Below, piece by piece: positions 1 to 7,399 of a stretch of DNA of 59,837 nt; the first letter of the stretch is position 1, and every line of letters starts with the position of its first letter. Below the pieces are notes generated by a model that saw only the letters and a list, made by a program, of their open reading frames with translations, had not been told where the DNA came from and made no database searches. The stretch comes from Deltaproteobacteria bacterium (GTDB lineage Bacteria; Myxococcota_A; UBA796; UBA2385). A program made the translations under genes and the position numbers. The stretch is from assembly GCA_016792625.1 (NCBI GenBank), contig JAEUKK010000073.1, positions 1-59,837 of the forward strand. Direction: 5' to 3'.

Positions 1-171
1 CGGCCAAGGGGCCCGCGGGCCCCTTGGATCCCCCGCCAAGGGGGGCCGGCGGGCCGGCTTCGCGCGGCGCAGGGCAGCGCCGCGCGCCAGCCCGCAATGG
101 CCCCCCTTTGGAAACCCCCCATGGCGGCGCGTTTTGGGGTGGTTTTGGGCGATGAACGGGGCGCCGCGAAG
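1..171 (+). repeat. Dispersed structured repeat, copy A (truncated by window edge)
   Basis: This stretch is about 90% identical by eye, over its first 125 bases, to the reverse complement of 52494-52698 (copy C). It is more distantly related to 52104-52304 (copy B). It holds nested palindromes: CCAAGGGGCC facing GGCCCCTTGG near the left end, then CCAAGGGGGGCC facing GGCCCCCCTTTGG about 60 bases apart. It ends in a conserved GCGATGA...GCCGCGAAG block at 149-171. The 5' end is cut by the window. Bases 172-257 show nothing recognisable. A REP/MITE-like intergenic element or structured RNA is possible; no transposase is present. Confidence 0.75.
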
Positions 172-257
172 GCCTGGACTTTTGCGGCTTGGGCTCAGCG
201 GCCGGGGCTCGGCTGCTTGGGCTCAGCGGCTGGGGCGCTCGGCCGCTGGAGCTGGGC

Positions 258-908
258 TCAGCGGCTCGGGTTGCTCTCGCCGGGGGTGGGCCCGTCGGTG
301 GTGTCGTAGCTGCCGTCGGCGAGACGGATGTAGGCCTCTTCGGTGTCGAGCGCGGGTAGCGCGAGCTCTTGGGCGAGGCTGCCGTCGGGGCGCAGCAGGC
401 TCACCGTCTCTCCGTCTTTGCTCAGCTTGAAGGGGGCGTGCCAGCCGGCTTCGCTGCCCTCGCCGTCGTCGCACCAGATGAGCGCGAAGCCGCCGGGGGG
501 CAGCAGGCCGGCGTCGAGGACGAAGGGCTCGGCGCCGCCCTCGCGGTCGTCGGTCAGGGCCCAGCCGGCGAGGTCGAGGCTGGCGCCGGTCGGGTTGTAG
601 AGCTCGACGAAGTCGCTGTAGTCGTCCGAGTCGCTGACCAGCTCGTTGATCACGGGGTCCGAGGACGGGTCGGGGTCGGCGTCGCTGTCTGCGTCGGAAT
701 CGGCGTCGCTGTCTGCGTCGCTGTCCGCGTCTGCATCGCTGTCCGCGTCTGCGTCGGCATCGGCGTCGCTGTCCGCGTCTGCGTCGGCATCGGCGTCCGT
801 GTCTGCGTCAGACTCGTCGCCGGGGGTGGGCAGAGCGGTGTCCTGCGCGGCTTTTTCGACGCAGCCGGTGAGCGAGAGCGAGAGGGCCAGGGTGAGCAGG
901 GTGCGCAT
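258..908 (-). CDS. Lamin-tail-domain (LTD) surface lipoprotein with Asp-rich linker
   Basis: A 216-residue predicted lipoprotein. The signal peptide ends in a lipobox (SLTGC, Cys16). Residues about 33-80 are an Asp-Ala/Asp-Ser repeat encoded by a degenerate 6-base minisatellite, and the rest matches the lamin-tail domain. Signature pieces are INELV, FVELYNPTG, LAGWALTDD and FKLSKDGE. LTDs are small immunoglobulin-like beta domains common on secreted bacterial proteins; their ligand here is unknown. It lies 7 bases downstream of a paralogous LTD gene on the same strand, so the two probably form an operon. The ATG is preceded by a GAGG ribosome site. The acidic repeat probably acts as a spacer from the membrane. 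Confidence 0.85.
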   Translation of the reverse strand: MRTLLTLALSLSLTGCVEKAAQDTALPTPGDESDADTDADADADADSDADADADADSDADADSDADSDADSDADSDADPDPSSDPVINELVSDSDDYSDFVELYNPTGASLDLAGWALTDDREGGAEPFVLDAGLLPPGGFALIWCDDGEGSEAGWHAPFKLSKDGETVSLLRPDGSLAQELALPALDTEEAYIRLADGSYDTTDGPTPGESNPSR

Positions 909-915
909 GGGGGCC

Positions 916-1467
916 TCAGTCTGCAGCGGCGGCGTTGGGCGCGGCGGGGGTCGGCGGGGCGAAGGGCACCCACGCGGGGTCGCCGTCGGCGGCCCGGCCC
1001 CAGCTCTGCTCGGGCGGGCTCGCCGGCAGCAGGACCTCGTCGGCCAGCCCGCCGCTCGGATCGATCAGGGCCACGGCCTCGCCGTCCTTGCTCAGCTTGA
1101 AGGGGGCGTGCAGCGCGTCATCTTCGGCTTCGGCGGCCGCGTCGTCGCACCAGATGAGCAGGTGGCCGCCCGGCTCGAGCGCGAGGCCCGCGGGCAGGGC
1201 CCAGGGCTCCTCTTCGCCCAGCGCGTCGGTCAGGGCGAAGCCGTCGAGCGAGATGGGCGCGCTGGTGGGGTTGTACAGCTCGATCCAGTCCTCGCTCTCG
1301 GCGCTGTCGGCGAGCAGCTCGTTGAGCACCAGGCCCTCGCTGGGCGCGGCCTCGGCGGCGGGCGCGTCGAGATCGGCGTCGGCGAGGCCGGTGTCGGCGG
1401 GCAGGCGGGCCTCGCTGCAGCCGAGGAGCAGGAGCAGGGGGAGGGTCCGTTGGATCGCGGTCAGCAT
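916..1467 (-). CDS. Lamin-tail-domain (LTD) surface lipoprotein
   Basis: A 183-residue predicted lipoprotein, paralogous to the next gene downstream. A short signal peptide ends in a lipobox-like LLLGC. The LTD follows, with LNELLADS, WIELYNPTS, LDGFALTDA, LIWCDDA and APFKLSKDGEAVAL. An in-frame ATG exists 12 bases upstream, but the start at 1467 is preferred because GGAG sits 6 bases before it. It lacks the long Asp repeat of its partner and has a short Ala/Asp linker instead. Both partners share the HAPFKLSKDGE block, which points to a duplication. Function beyond extracytoplasmic display is not evident. Confidence 0.82.
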   Translation of the reverse strand: MLTAIQRTLPLLLLLGCSEARLPADTGLADADLDAPAAEAAPSEGLVLNELLADSAESEDWIELYNPTSAPISLDGFALTDALGEEEPWALPAGLALEPGGHLLIWCDDAAAEAEDDALHAPFKLSKDGEAVALIDPSGGLADEVLLPASPPEQSWGRAADGDPAWVPFAPPTPAAPNAAAAD

Positions 1468-1509
1468 GGTCAGCTCCACGGGTGCGGACAGGGGGGGATC
1501 GTCATCAGG

Positions 1510-2595
1510 TCAGGGAAAGGGCAGGGGGGCGCTGAGCGGCAGCGCCTCGCGCAGGCGCAGGTCGAGCTGCACCCAGACGCCGGTCTCGGCGGCCAGGGCC
1601 GCGCTGCCGCTGAGCGCCCGCGCGGCGGGGTCGCGGCGGGTGTGGCTGAGGCTGGCGCTCAGACGGGCGGGGGCGGGCGCGCCGCCCGCGGCGGGCACCG
1701 GGGCGAAGCCGGCGCCGATGAGGCCGCGCAGCACGTCGTCGTTGTCGGCGGCGGGCAGGGTGTCGATGCGGTCGACCCGGGCGAAGCCGAGGGCCCGCGG
1801 GGTCGGCTCGACCTGGCCAAAAGCGCTCATCCCCCAGGGGGTGAGGGCCGCGTCGCCGCCGACCCCCCAGGTGCGCAGCAGCTCGACGCCGCCCCGGCCC
1901 TTGCCGAGCGCGGTGGTGGCGCGGCCGCCCAAGCGGTGGTCGCGGGCAAAACGTAGGCCCTGGCTGCCGTCGCGGGCGTAGAGCTGCAGCGAGAGAGCGT
2001 CGGGCGCGTCAATCCCGACGAGGGGGCGCAGGGTCAGGCTGCCCGCGAGGTCTTGGCCGCCGTTGCGCTCGCGGCGGCGGTAGCCCTCGCCGCTGGTCAG
2101 GCTCAGGCTCCCGCTGACCCAGCCGCGCGGGGCGGTCCAGGCGGCGGTGGCCCCCAGATCGCTGGGCTCGAGCCAACCCTCGGCTTCGGCGAGGCCCGGC
2201 GCCTGCGCCCGCAGGTCCCAGGCGTTGTTCCCGGGGATCACCCAGGGGTCGTCGACCAGGCCCGCGGCGAGCCCGAGGCCGATCGGCGCGACCCAGAGCC
2301 GGGCCTCGGCGATCTGCAGCCGCTGGACGATGCTCTCGCCGTCGATGCCGATGTAGCCGGTCTCGCCCCCGGCGCGCACGGCGTTGCTGACCAGGCGGGC
2401 GCCGACCGGCCCGCGGGCGAGGCCGAGCTCGAGGTTGGCCCGGGGCAGCACGAAGCGCTCGGGCAGGGCGGCGGCGGGCCGCGTCCACTCAAAGCGGCCG
2501 GCGACCTCCATCCCCACGCCGAGGCAGGCGTCGGCCGGCGCCGCGCCCGGTGGCGGCGGCAGCAGGATGGTGGCCAAGGCGGCGCAGGGGAGCAT
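1510..2595 (-). CDS. Predicted outer-membrane or secreted beta-rich protein, unknown
   Basis: A 361-residue protein I do not recognise. A hydrophobic, Pro-rich N-terminus that could be a signal peptide is followed by alternating hydrophobic/polar strands (for example LELGLARGPVGARLVS and VSGSLSLTSGEG). A barrel-like pattern runs to the C-terminus, but the terminal aromatic residue typical of porins is followed by Pro (PLPFP). The N-terminus lacks the usual basic residues, so secretion is uncertain. It lies upstream of the two LTD lipoproteins on the same strand with a 42-base gap and may be co-transcribed. The ribosome site is weak (AGGGGC). It could be a porin-like barrel or another beta-rich surface protein. 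Confidence 0.6.
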   Translation of the reverse strand: MLPCAALATILLPPPPGAAPADACLGVGMEVAGRFEWTRPAAALPERFVLPRANLELGLARGPVGARLVSNAVRAGGETGYIGIDGESIVQRLQIAEARLWVAPIGLGLAAGLVDDPWVIPGNNAWDLRAQAPGLAEAEGWLEPSDLGATAAWTAPRGWVSGSLSLTSGEGYRRRERNGGQDLAGSLTLRPLVGIDAPDALSLQLYARDGSQGLRFARDHRLGGRATTALGKGRGGVELLRTWGVGGDAALTPWGMSAFGQVEPTPRALGFARVDRIDTLPAADNDDVLRGLIGAGFAPVPAAGGAPAPARLSASLSHTRRDPAARALSGSAALAAETGVWVQLDLRLREALPLSAPLPFP

Positions 2596-2698
2596 GCCCC
2601 TGTTGTAGTGCCCGCGGGTGGCCGCCCCGGCCCGGTCCTGGGGCAGCCTGCGGGCGGCTGTGTGACAGGACCGTGGCGCGCACCCCGACCGGCCATGC

Positions 2699-3091
2699 TC
2701 AGCAGTGGACCTTGTGTTTGCGCCGGTAGCGCTCCTTGCAGCCCACCACGAGCAGGCTGACCGGCGCGTGCCCCGCGTCCACCAGATCGATGCGGCGGGC
2801 GGCCTTCTTGCTCAGATCGATGACCCGCCCGGTCACGAAGGGGCCGCGGTCGTTGATGATCACGCGCACCGACTGGCCCGTGTCGCGGCGCTCGACCTTG
2901 ACCACCGTGCCGAAGGGCAGGGTGCGGTGCGCGGCCGTCCGGCGCAGGTTGGGCCAAAAGCGCTCACCCGAGGCCGTCTTCTTGCCGCGAAAGCCGGGCC
3001 CGTACCAGCTCGCCTCACCGGGCGGCATGGGTTTGTGCGCGCAGGCGACGGTGAGCAAGATCGCACAGAGCAGCGTCCAGTGGCGGATCAT
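2699..3091 (-). CDS. rlpA: RlpA-like lipoprotein (septal ring lytic transglycosylase family)
   Basis: A 130-residue lipoprotein: the signal peptide ends at TVAC (Cys17) and one double-psi beta-barrel domain follows. Family motifs are ASWYGPGFRGKKTASGE, LPFGTVVKV and INDRGPF, the last holding Asp81, the catalytic-type acid of RlpA proteins. Family members cleave denuded peptidoglycan glycan strands, often at the septum. This one has no SPOR domain, so it is a minimal version. The start at 3091 overlaps the stop of the upstream GH15-like gene as ATGA, implying translational coupling; a longer frame extending to 3610 is only read-through of that gene on the same strand. An operon with a carbohydrate hydrolase hints at envelope glycan processing, which is inference. 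Confidence 0.9.
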   Translation of the reverse strand: MIRHWTLLCAILLTVACAHKPMPPGEASWYGPGFRGKKTASGERFWPNLRRTAAHRTLPFGTVVKVERRDTGQSVRVIINDRGPFVTGRVIDLSKKAARRIDLVDAGHAPVSLLVVGCKERYRRKHKVHC

Positions 3092-5451
3092 GCGCGCCTC
3101 CGGCGCGGGGCGAGGGCCAGCGCGCCGAGCAGCAGCCCGAGGCCGGCCGGGCCCACCGGCGCGCCCGCGCAGCCGCTGCCCTTGGCCGCTCCTCCACCGT
3201 CCTCGGCGCCCTCCGCATCGTCGACCTGGGAACCTCCCCCGTCGCCGCCGTCGCTGGCGCCATCTCCGCCCGCGCCGCCGTCGGTGGCTCCGCCATCTCC
3301 ACCCCCGTCCGTGGTGCCGTCCGCCGTCCCGTCGGCGCCGTCGGCCCCGTCCGCTCCCCCCTCGCCGCCGCCCGGGCAGGCCGCTTCGAGGGCCGCCCGG
3401 CGGTGCAAGCTCAGCAAGGTCAGGCCGCTGCCAAAGCCGAGCATGGGCACCGGGCCGGCGTAGGCGGCGGTGCTCGGCTCCATCAGTTCGGGCACCATGT
3501 CGTAGTTCTCGGCGGCTTGGTCGATGACCCAGGCCTCGAGGGCGCGGGCCTCGTCGAGGCGGCAGGCGCGGCGCAGGGCCTCGGCCAGCCGCAGATCGAC
3601 CATGATCCACTCGTGGCGGTCATAGAGGTCGCCGTCGTCGTTGCGCATAAAACCGTTGCCGTGGGCCACGCGCAGGCCCTCCCAGGCGTCAAAACTCGCC
3701 GCCGCTTCGGGGCCCCGGGCGTCGATGAGCCCGAGGTTGATCGCCTCGACCGCCGCCAGATCCAGGCTGGGCAGGCCGCGCTGATGGTCCTCCAAGTTGG
3801 CGACCAGCACGCCATCCTCAGAGACGAGGTGGGCGCGCAGGCCCGCTTCGAGCTGGTCGGCGGTCGCCGCATAGGTCGCCGCCCGCCCATCCCCGGCCGC
3901 GGTGGCCAGCTCTGCCGCGGCGCGCAGGCCGGCGACCGCAAAGGCCGTGGTGTAGGTCCACCGGCGCTGGCGGCCGTCCCAGTGCCGCTCCCAGATCGAG
4001 CTGTCGGCGATGATCAGGTCCCAGGCCGGATCGACGCTCTCCACCAAAATGTCGGCCACGCCGTCAAGCAGGGCGGGCCGGACCGCGCTGAGATCACCGC
4101 CGGCGGCCTGCACCGCGCCGGCCGCCCAGAGCACCAGCCCGAAATTGTCCAGCTCGACGTTGGGCCCGGTGCCGTCGTCGTCGGACCACTCCGTGCCGTC
4201 GCCATAGGCCCGGCAGACCGAGAGCGCGTAGTCCTCGACCCCGATCAGGTCAGCGTAGTATCCGTTCTTTTCGTCTTGCAGCAGGAAGGTCAGCGCCGCG
4301 GTGGCCGCCTCGACCGCGCCGAGCTCGGCCAGCGCCCGGATGGCGTAGGCGGAGTCACGCGGCCAGGTGATGTTCCACTCGTGGGCAAAACCACCCACCG
4401 GCGCAGAGTTCGGGAAGGACGCCACGATCTGGCCGAGCGCGTCGTCGGCCTCGCGCACCTGGGCCATGCGCAGGTAGCCCAGCGCCGCCCGCCACACGGC
4501 CTGCTCCTCGGCGCTGAGGTCGTCAGGCGCGTCCATCCCGTCGAGGTGGCCCGCCCAGTCGGCTTGCGCGGCGTCCATCAAGGCGGCGGCGCCGCGGCCC
4601 GCGGCCCAGTCCCCCACCAGCGGCGGGGCGGTGGCCGTGTCAAAACCCGCCGAAAAGGCCAGCACATAGCCGACGGTGCGCGCCTCGCCGGGCGCGAGAT
4701 CGCCGAGCTGCCAGCCCAGCGCGCCCACTTGGTCGTCGCCGCTGCCCTCGCAGCTGCGGTCGAGCGCCCCGCCCTCTTGTAGGCGGCGCCATACGTCGAC
4801 GCAGGGGGTCAGATCGGTGGCCTCGGCCGGGATCATGTGCATCACCAGGCCGGTCTCTTCCCCCCACTCCACCAGGCCGCCGCTGCCTGGACCCCCCGCG
4901 ATGCGCTCGCGGCGGTTCGCGCCGGCCCCATCTCCCCAGTCGGTGCCCACGTGCAGGTTGTTGAGCGCGTAGAGCTCGACGTCGGCGATAACGTCAGCGC
5001 CAATGTTCTCGACGGTCATTGTGTGCAGGGTGGCGGGCAGCTCGAGGTCCATGGGCGCGGTGTGGCGCTCGGTGAAGCGCAGGCCGCCCCGCTCGCGCCG
5101 CACCTCGATGACCGCGTTGCCGTCGAGCGGCGAGAGCGCCGTGTAGGACGTCAACCAGGCGCTGCCCTCGGCGCTGCGCACGCCGAAGTAGGCGTCGTAG
5201 AGCAGGTCGCGCACCGGGCCGTCGCCGGGGCTACGCACCTGGTAGACCCGGTCCGACCAGCGGTCGAGCACGCCGAAGCCCTCGGCCGATCCGGCGAAGG
5301 TGGTCACAGCGAGGCCATTGGCCACGGGCAGGCGGTGCACGCTGCGCCAGGGCTCGACCGCGGCGGCCGGGGCGGCGGTCCCGAGCACAAGGCCGACCAG
5401 CAGGCCAATGTGGAGAAGGGGGGCCCAGGTGAGCGAAGGGGGCGGGCGCAT
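3088..5451 (-). CDS. Secreted GH15-type glycoside hydrolase with MYXO-CTERM tail
   Basis: A 787-residue exported protein. After an N-terminal signal (residues 1-32) comes a beta-sandwich-like region (about 35-300), then an (alpha/alpha)6 barrel. The barrel contains HEWNITWPRDSAYA (WPRD at 363-366), the hallmark of GH15 glucoamylase/trehalase-type enzymes, and SIWERH (Glu488), a likely catalytic acid. A Gly/Asp/Thr-rich linker (about 690-755) leads to a Cys, a hydrophobic stretch and a terminal RRRRA, which fits the MYXO-CTERM sorting signal of Myxococcota. It is probably anchored at or released from the cell surface and hydrolyses alpha-glucosidic bonds; the substrate cannot be read. GGAGCCCCC precedes the ATG. 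It is divergent from the ABC1 kinase gene. Confidence 0.86.
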   Translation of the reverse strand: MRPPPSLTWAPLLHIGLLVGLVLGTAAPAAAVEPWRSVHRLPVANGLAVTTFAGSAEGFGVLDRWSDRVYQVRSPGDGPVRDLLYDAYFGVRSAEGSAWLTSYTALSPLDGNAVIEVRRERGGLRFTERHTAPMDLELPATLHTMTVENIGADVIADVELYALNNLHVGTDWGDGAGANRRERIAGGPGSGGLVEWGEETGLVMHMIPAEATDLTPCVDVWRRLQEGGALDRSCEGSGDDQVGALGWQLGDLAPGEARTVGYVLAFSAGFDTATAPPLVGDWAAGRGAAALMDAAQADWAGHLDGMDAPDDLSAEEQAVWRAALGYLRMAQVREADDALGQIVASFPNSAPVGGFAHEWNITWPRDSAYAIRALAELGAVEAATAALTFLLQDEKNGYYADLIGVEDYALSVCRAYGDGTEWSDDDGTGPNVELDNFGLVLWAAGAVQAAGGDLSAVRPALLDGVADILVESVDPAWDLIIADSSIWERHWDGRQRRWTYTTAFAVAGLRAAAELATAAGDGRAATYAATADQLEAGLRAHLVSEDGVLVANLEDHQRGLPSLDLAAVEAINLGLIDARGPEAAASFDAWEGLRVAHGNGFMRNDDGDLYDRHEWIMVDLRLAEALRRACRLDEARALEAWVIDQAAENYDMVPELMEPSTAAYAGPVPMLGFGSGLTLLSLHRRAALEAACPGGGEGGADGADGADGTADGTTDGGGDGGATDGGAGGDGASDGGDGGGSQVDDAEGAEDGGGAAKGSGCAGAPVGPAGLGLLLGALALAPRRRRA

Positions 5452-5540
5452 GGGGGCTCCTGCGGGCGCGGCGCGGCTGACCGGCGCGGTCGCCAGGATA
5501 TGCCGGCGCGCGCGCCCCTCGGCGGCGCTTGGAGGTGCCC

Positions 5541-6911
5541 GTGGCCCAGGACCCCCCCGCCGGCGGACCCGGCGGCTCCCGTTTGGGCCGCATCGCCCGC
5601 CTCGGCGGCCTGACCAGCCGGGTCAGCGGCAGCTACCTCGGCCAGCGGCTCAAGGGCGCCTTTCAAGACAGCGAGACGGCGCAGGCGGCCCTGCGCACGC
5701 TGCACCTCGAGAACGCCGAGCGGGTCGTCGAGACCATGGGCTCGCTCAAGGGCGCGGCGATGAAGGTGGGCCAGTCGCTCGCCCTGGCCGTCGACGGCAT
5801 GGACCTGCCGCCCGAGGTCAGCGGGATTCTGGGCAAGCTCAACGACAAAGCCGAGCCGGTGCCCTTCCCGATCATCAAGGCGGCGGTCGAGCGCGAGCTT
5901 GAGGCGCCCCTGCACCAGCTCTTCGCCAGCTTCGACCCACGGCCGCTGGGCACGGCCAGCCTCGCCCAGGCCCACGCCGCCACCCTGCCCGGCGGGCGGC
6001 GGGTGGTGGTCAAGGTGCTGCACCACGGCATCGAAGACAGCGTCGACAGCGATCTGGCCGCGCTCAAGTCCATCCTCGTGGCCGGCCGCATGCTCCGCCG
6101 CCCCAAAGAAGAGATGGACGCCATCTTCGAAGAGATCCGCGAGCGCCTGCAGGAAGAGCTCGACTACTACCGCGAGGCGGCCAACCTCGAGCACTTCGGC
6201 CGCTACCTGAAGATCGACGGCGTCGAGATCCCCCGCGCCGTGCCCGAGCGCAGCACCGGCCGCGTCCTCACCATGGACCGGGTCGAGGGCCGCAACCTCG
6301 ACGCCTTCCTCGCCGACAGCAGCCCCGAGGCCCAGCAGGCGGCCGGCGTGCGCTTGGTCGAGGCCTTCCATGCGATGTACTACGAGCTGCGGGCCCTGCA
6401 CGCCGACCCGCATGGGGGCAACTACCTCTTCCGGGATGACGGCACCATCGGCATCCTCGACTTCGGCTGTGTCAAGACCTTCTCGCCCTGGTGGGTGGGC
6501 GACTACGCCCGCATGGCCCGGGGCTTGGTCGACGGCGACCGCGCGCTCTGCCTGCGCGGGGCCCGGGCGATCGAGGTGCTGCGCAGCGGTGACCCCGAGG
6601 CCGAAGACGCGCTGATGGCGCTCGGGCAGGCCATCTGCGCGCCGCTGCAGGTCGATCACTTCGTGGCCGGCGCCGAAGACGACCGCACCCTCGACAACGT
6701 GAAAAAGGCCCTGGGGCCGGTGCTCAAGCGCAGCGACCTGCAAGGGCCGCGTGACCTGGTCTTTTTGCACCGCAGCTTGGGCGGCATCTACGGGATGCTG
6801 CGAAAGCTCCGCTGCGACCACACCTACCGCGCGACCTTCCTCAAGTACACCTCGCACGCGATCGCCGTGGCCGAGGGGCGGGCGCGCGACAAGGCCCCGG
6901 CGCTGGGCTGA
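5541..6911 (+). CDS. ABC1/UbiB/AarF-family atypical protein kinase
   Basis: A 456-residue member of the ABC1 (UbiB/ADCK) family, atypical kinases or ATPases linked to quinone and lipid metabolism. Diagnostic blocks are KGAAMKVGQSLAL (the KxGQ element), the Ala-rich nucleotide loop GTASLAQAHAA, VVVKVLHHGI (the lysine of VAVK), and catalytic LHADPHGGNY followed by LDFGCVK. All key residues appear intact. A TTG at 5529 is also in frame, but GTG at 5541 is favoured because GGAGG (5531-5535) lies 5 bases before it. No C-terminal membrane pair is obvious, unlike many UbiB proteins. It starts a run of plus-strand genes, with the Smr-like gene 5 bases downstream. Confidence 0.93.
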   Translation: MAQDPPAGGPGGSRLGRIARLGGLTSRVSGSYLGQRLKGAFQDSETAQAALRTLHLENAERVVETMGSLKGAAMKVGQSLALAVDGMDLPPEVSGILGKLNDKAEPVPFPIIKAAVERELEAPLHQLFASFDPRPLGTASLAQAHAATLPGGRRVVVKVLHHGIEDSVDSDLAALKSILVAGRMLRRPKEEMDAIFEEIRERLQEELDYYREAANLEHFGRYLKIDGVEIPRAVPERSTGRVLTMDRVEGRNLDAFLADSSPEAQQAAGVRLVEAFHAMYYELRALHADPHGGNYLFRDDGTIGILDFGCVKTFSPWWVGDYARMARGLVDGDRALCLRGARAIEVLRSGDPEAEDALMALGQAICAPLQVDHFVAGAEDDRTLDNVKKALGPVLKRSDLQGPRDLVFLHRSLGGIYGMLRKLRCDHTYRATFLKYTSHAIAVAEGRARDKAPALG

Positions 6912-6916
6912 GCCGG

Positions 6917-7399
6917 GTGGGCGGGGACGCCGCGCAGATCCGCCTGTGGCTCGAGGACGTCGAGGCCTCGGCCAAGAAGCAGCGCTGGGATGACGAGCGG
7001 CCGTGGCGCGCCGACTCCCACGTCTGGGAGGAGGGTGGCCTGCCCGTCGTCGATCTGCACGATCTGGGCGCGGCGATCGCCCGCCGGGCCGCCGAGGTGG
7101 TGGCCGCCCGGGCCGCCGAGCTCGAGGCCGGCGCCGTGCTGTTCATCGTGGGCAAGGGCAAGCACAGCAAGGGCAAGGCCGTGCTCGGCGAGGTGGTGCG
7201 CGAGGTGCTCGCCGCCCGCTGCCGCGCCGACGGCTGGCGCTGGGCCCCCGCCGCCGCCGGCCGCCTCGCGCTCATCGTCGACGAGCGCCGCGCGCCGGCC
7301 GCGGCGACCGGCCGCCTCGGCTTGGGCCTCTGGCTGCTCATCTTCACCTTGCTCAGCCTCGCGGTCTGGGCCTGCTTGGGGCTGCCCGGTGTGCGCTGA
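6917..7399 (+). CDS. Smr-like domain protein with C-terminal membrane segment
   Basis: A 160-residue protein with a GTG start 5 bases after the ABC1 kinase stop. Residues about 42-100 resemble a Smr (small MutS-related) domain: VVDLHDLG stands for the usual LDLHG, then an Ala/Glu-rich helix, then LFIVGKGKHSKGKAVL, corresponding to the HGKG...G..L loop. Smr domains bind or nick branched nucleic acids or RNA. The lysine-rich loop fits, but the His of HGKG is replaced by Val. Residues about 135-155 form one hydrophobic helix that would anchor the protein, which is unusual for Smr. Assignment rests on motif resemblance only; a nuclease role is unproven. Confidence 0.62.
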   Translation: MGGDAAQIRLWLEDVEASAKKQRWDDERPWRADSHVWEEGGLPVVDLHDLGAAIARRAAEVVAARAAELEAGAVLFIVGKGKHSKGKAVLGEVVREVLAARCRADGWRWAPAAAGRLALIVDERRAPAAATGRLGLGLWLLIFTLLSLAVWACLGLPGVR

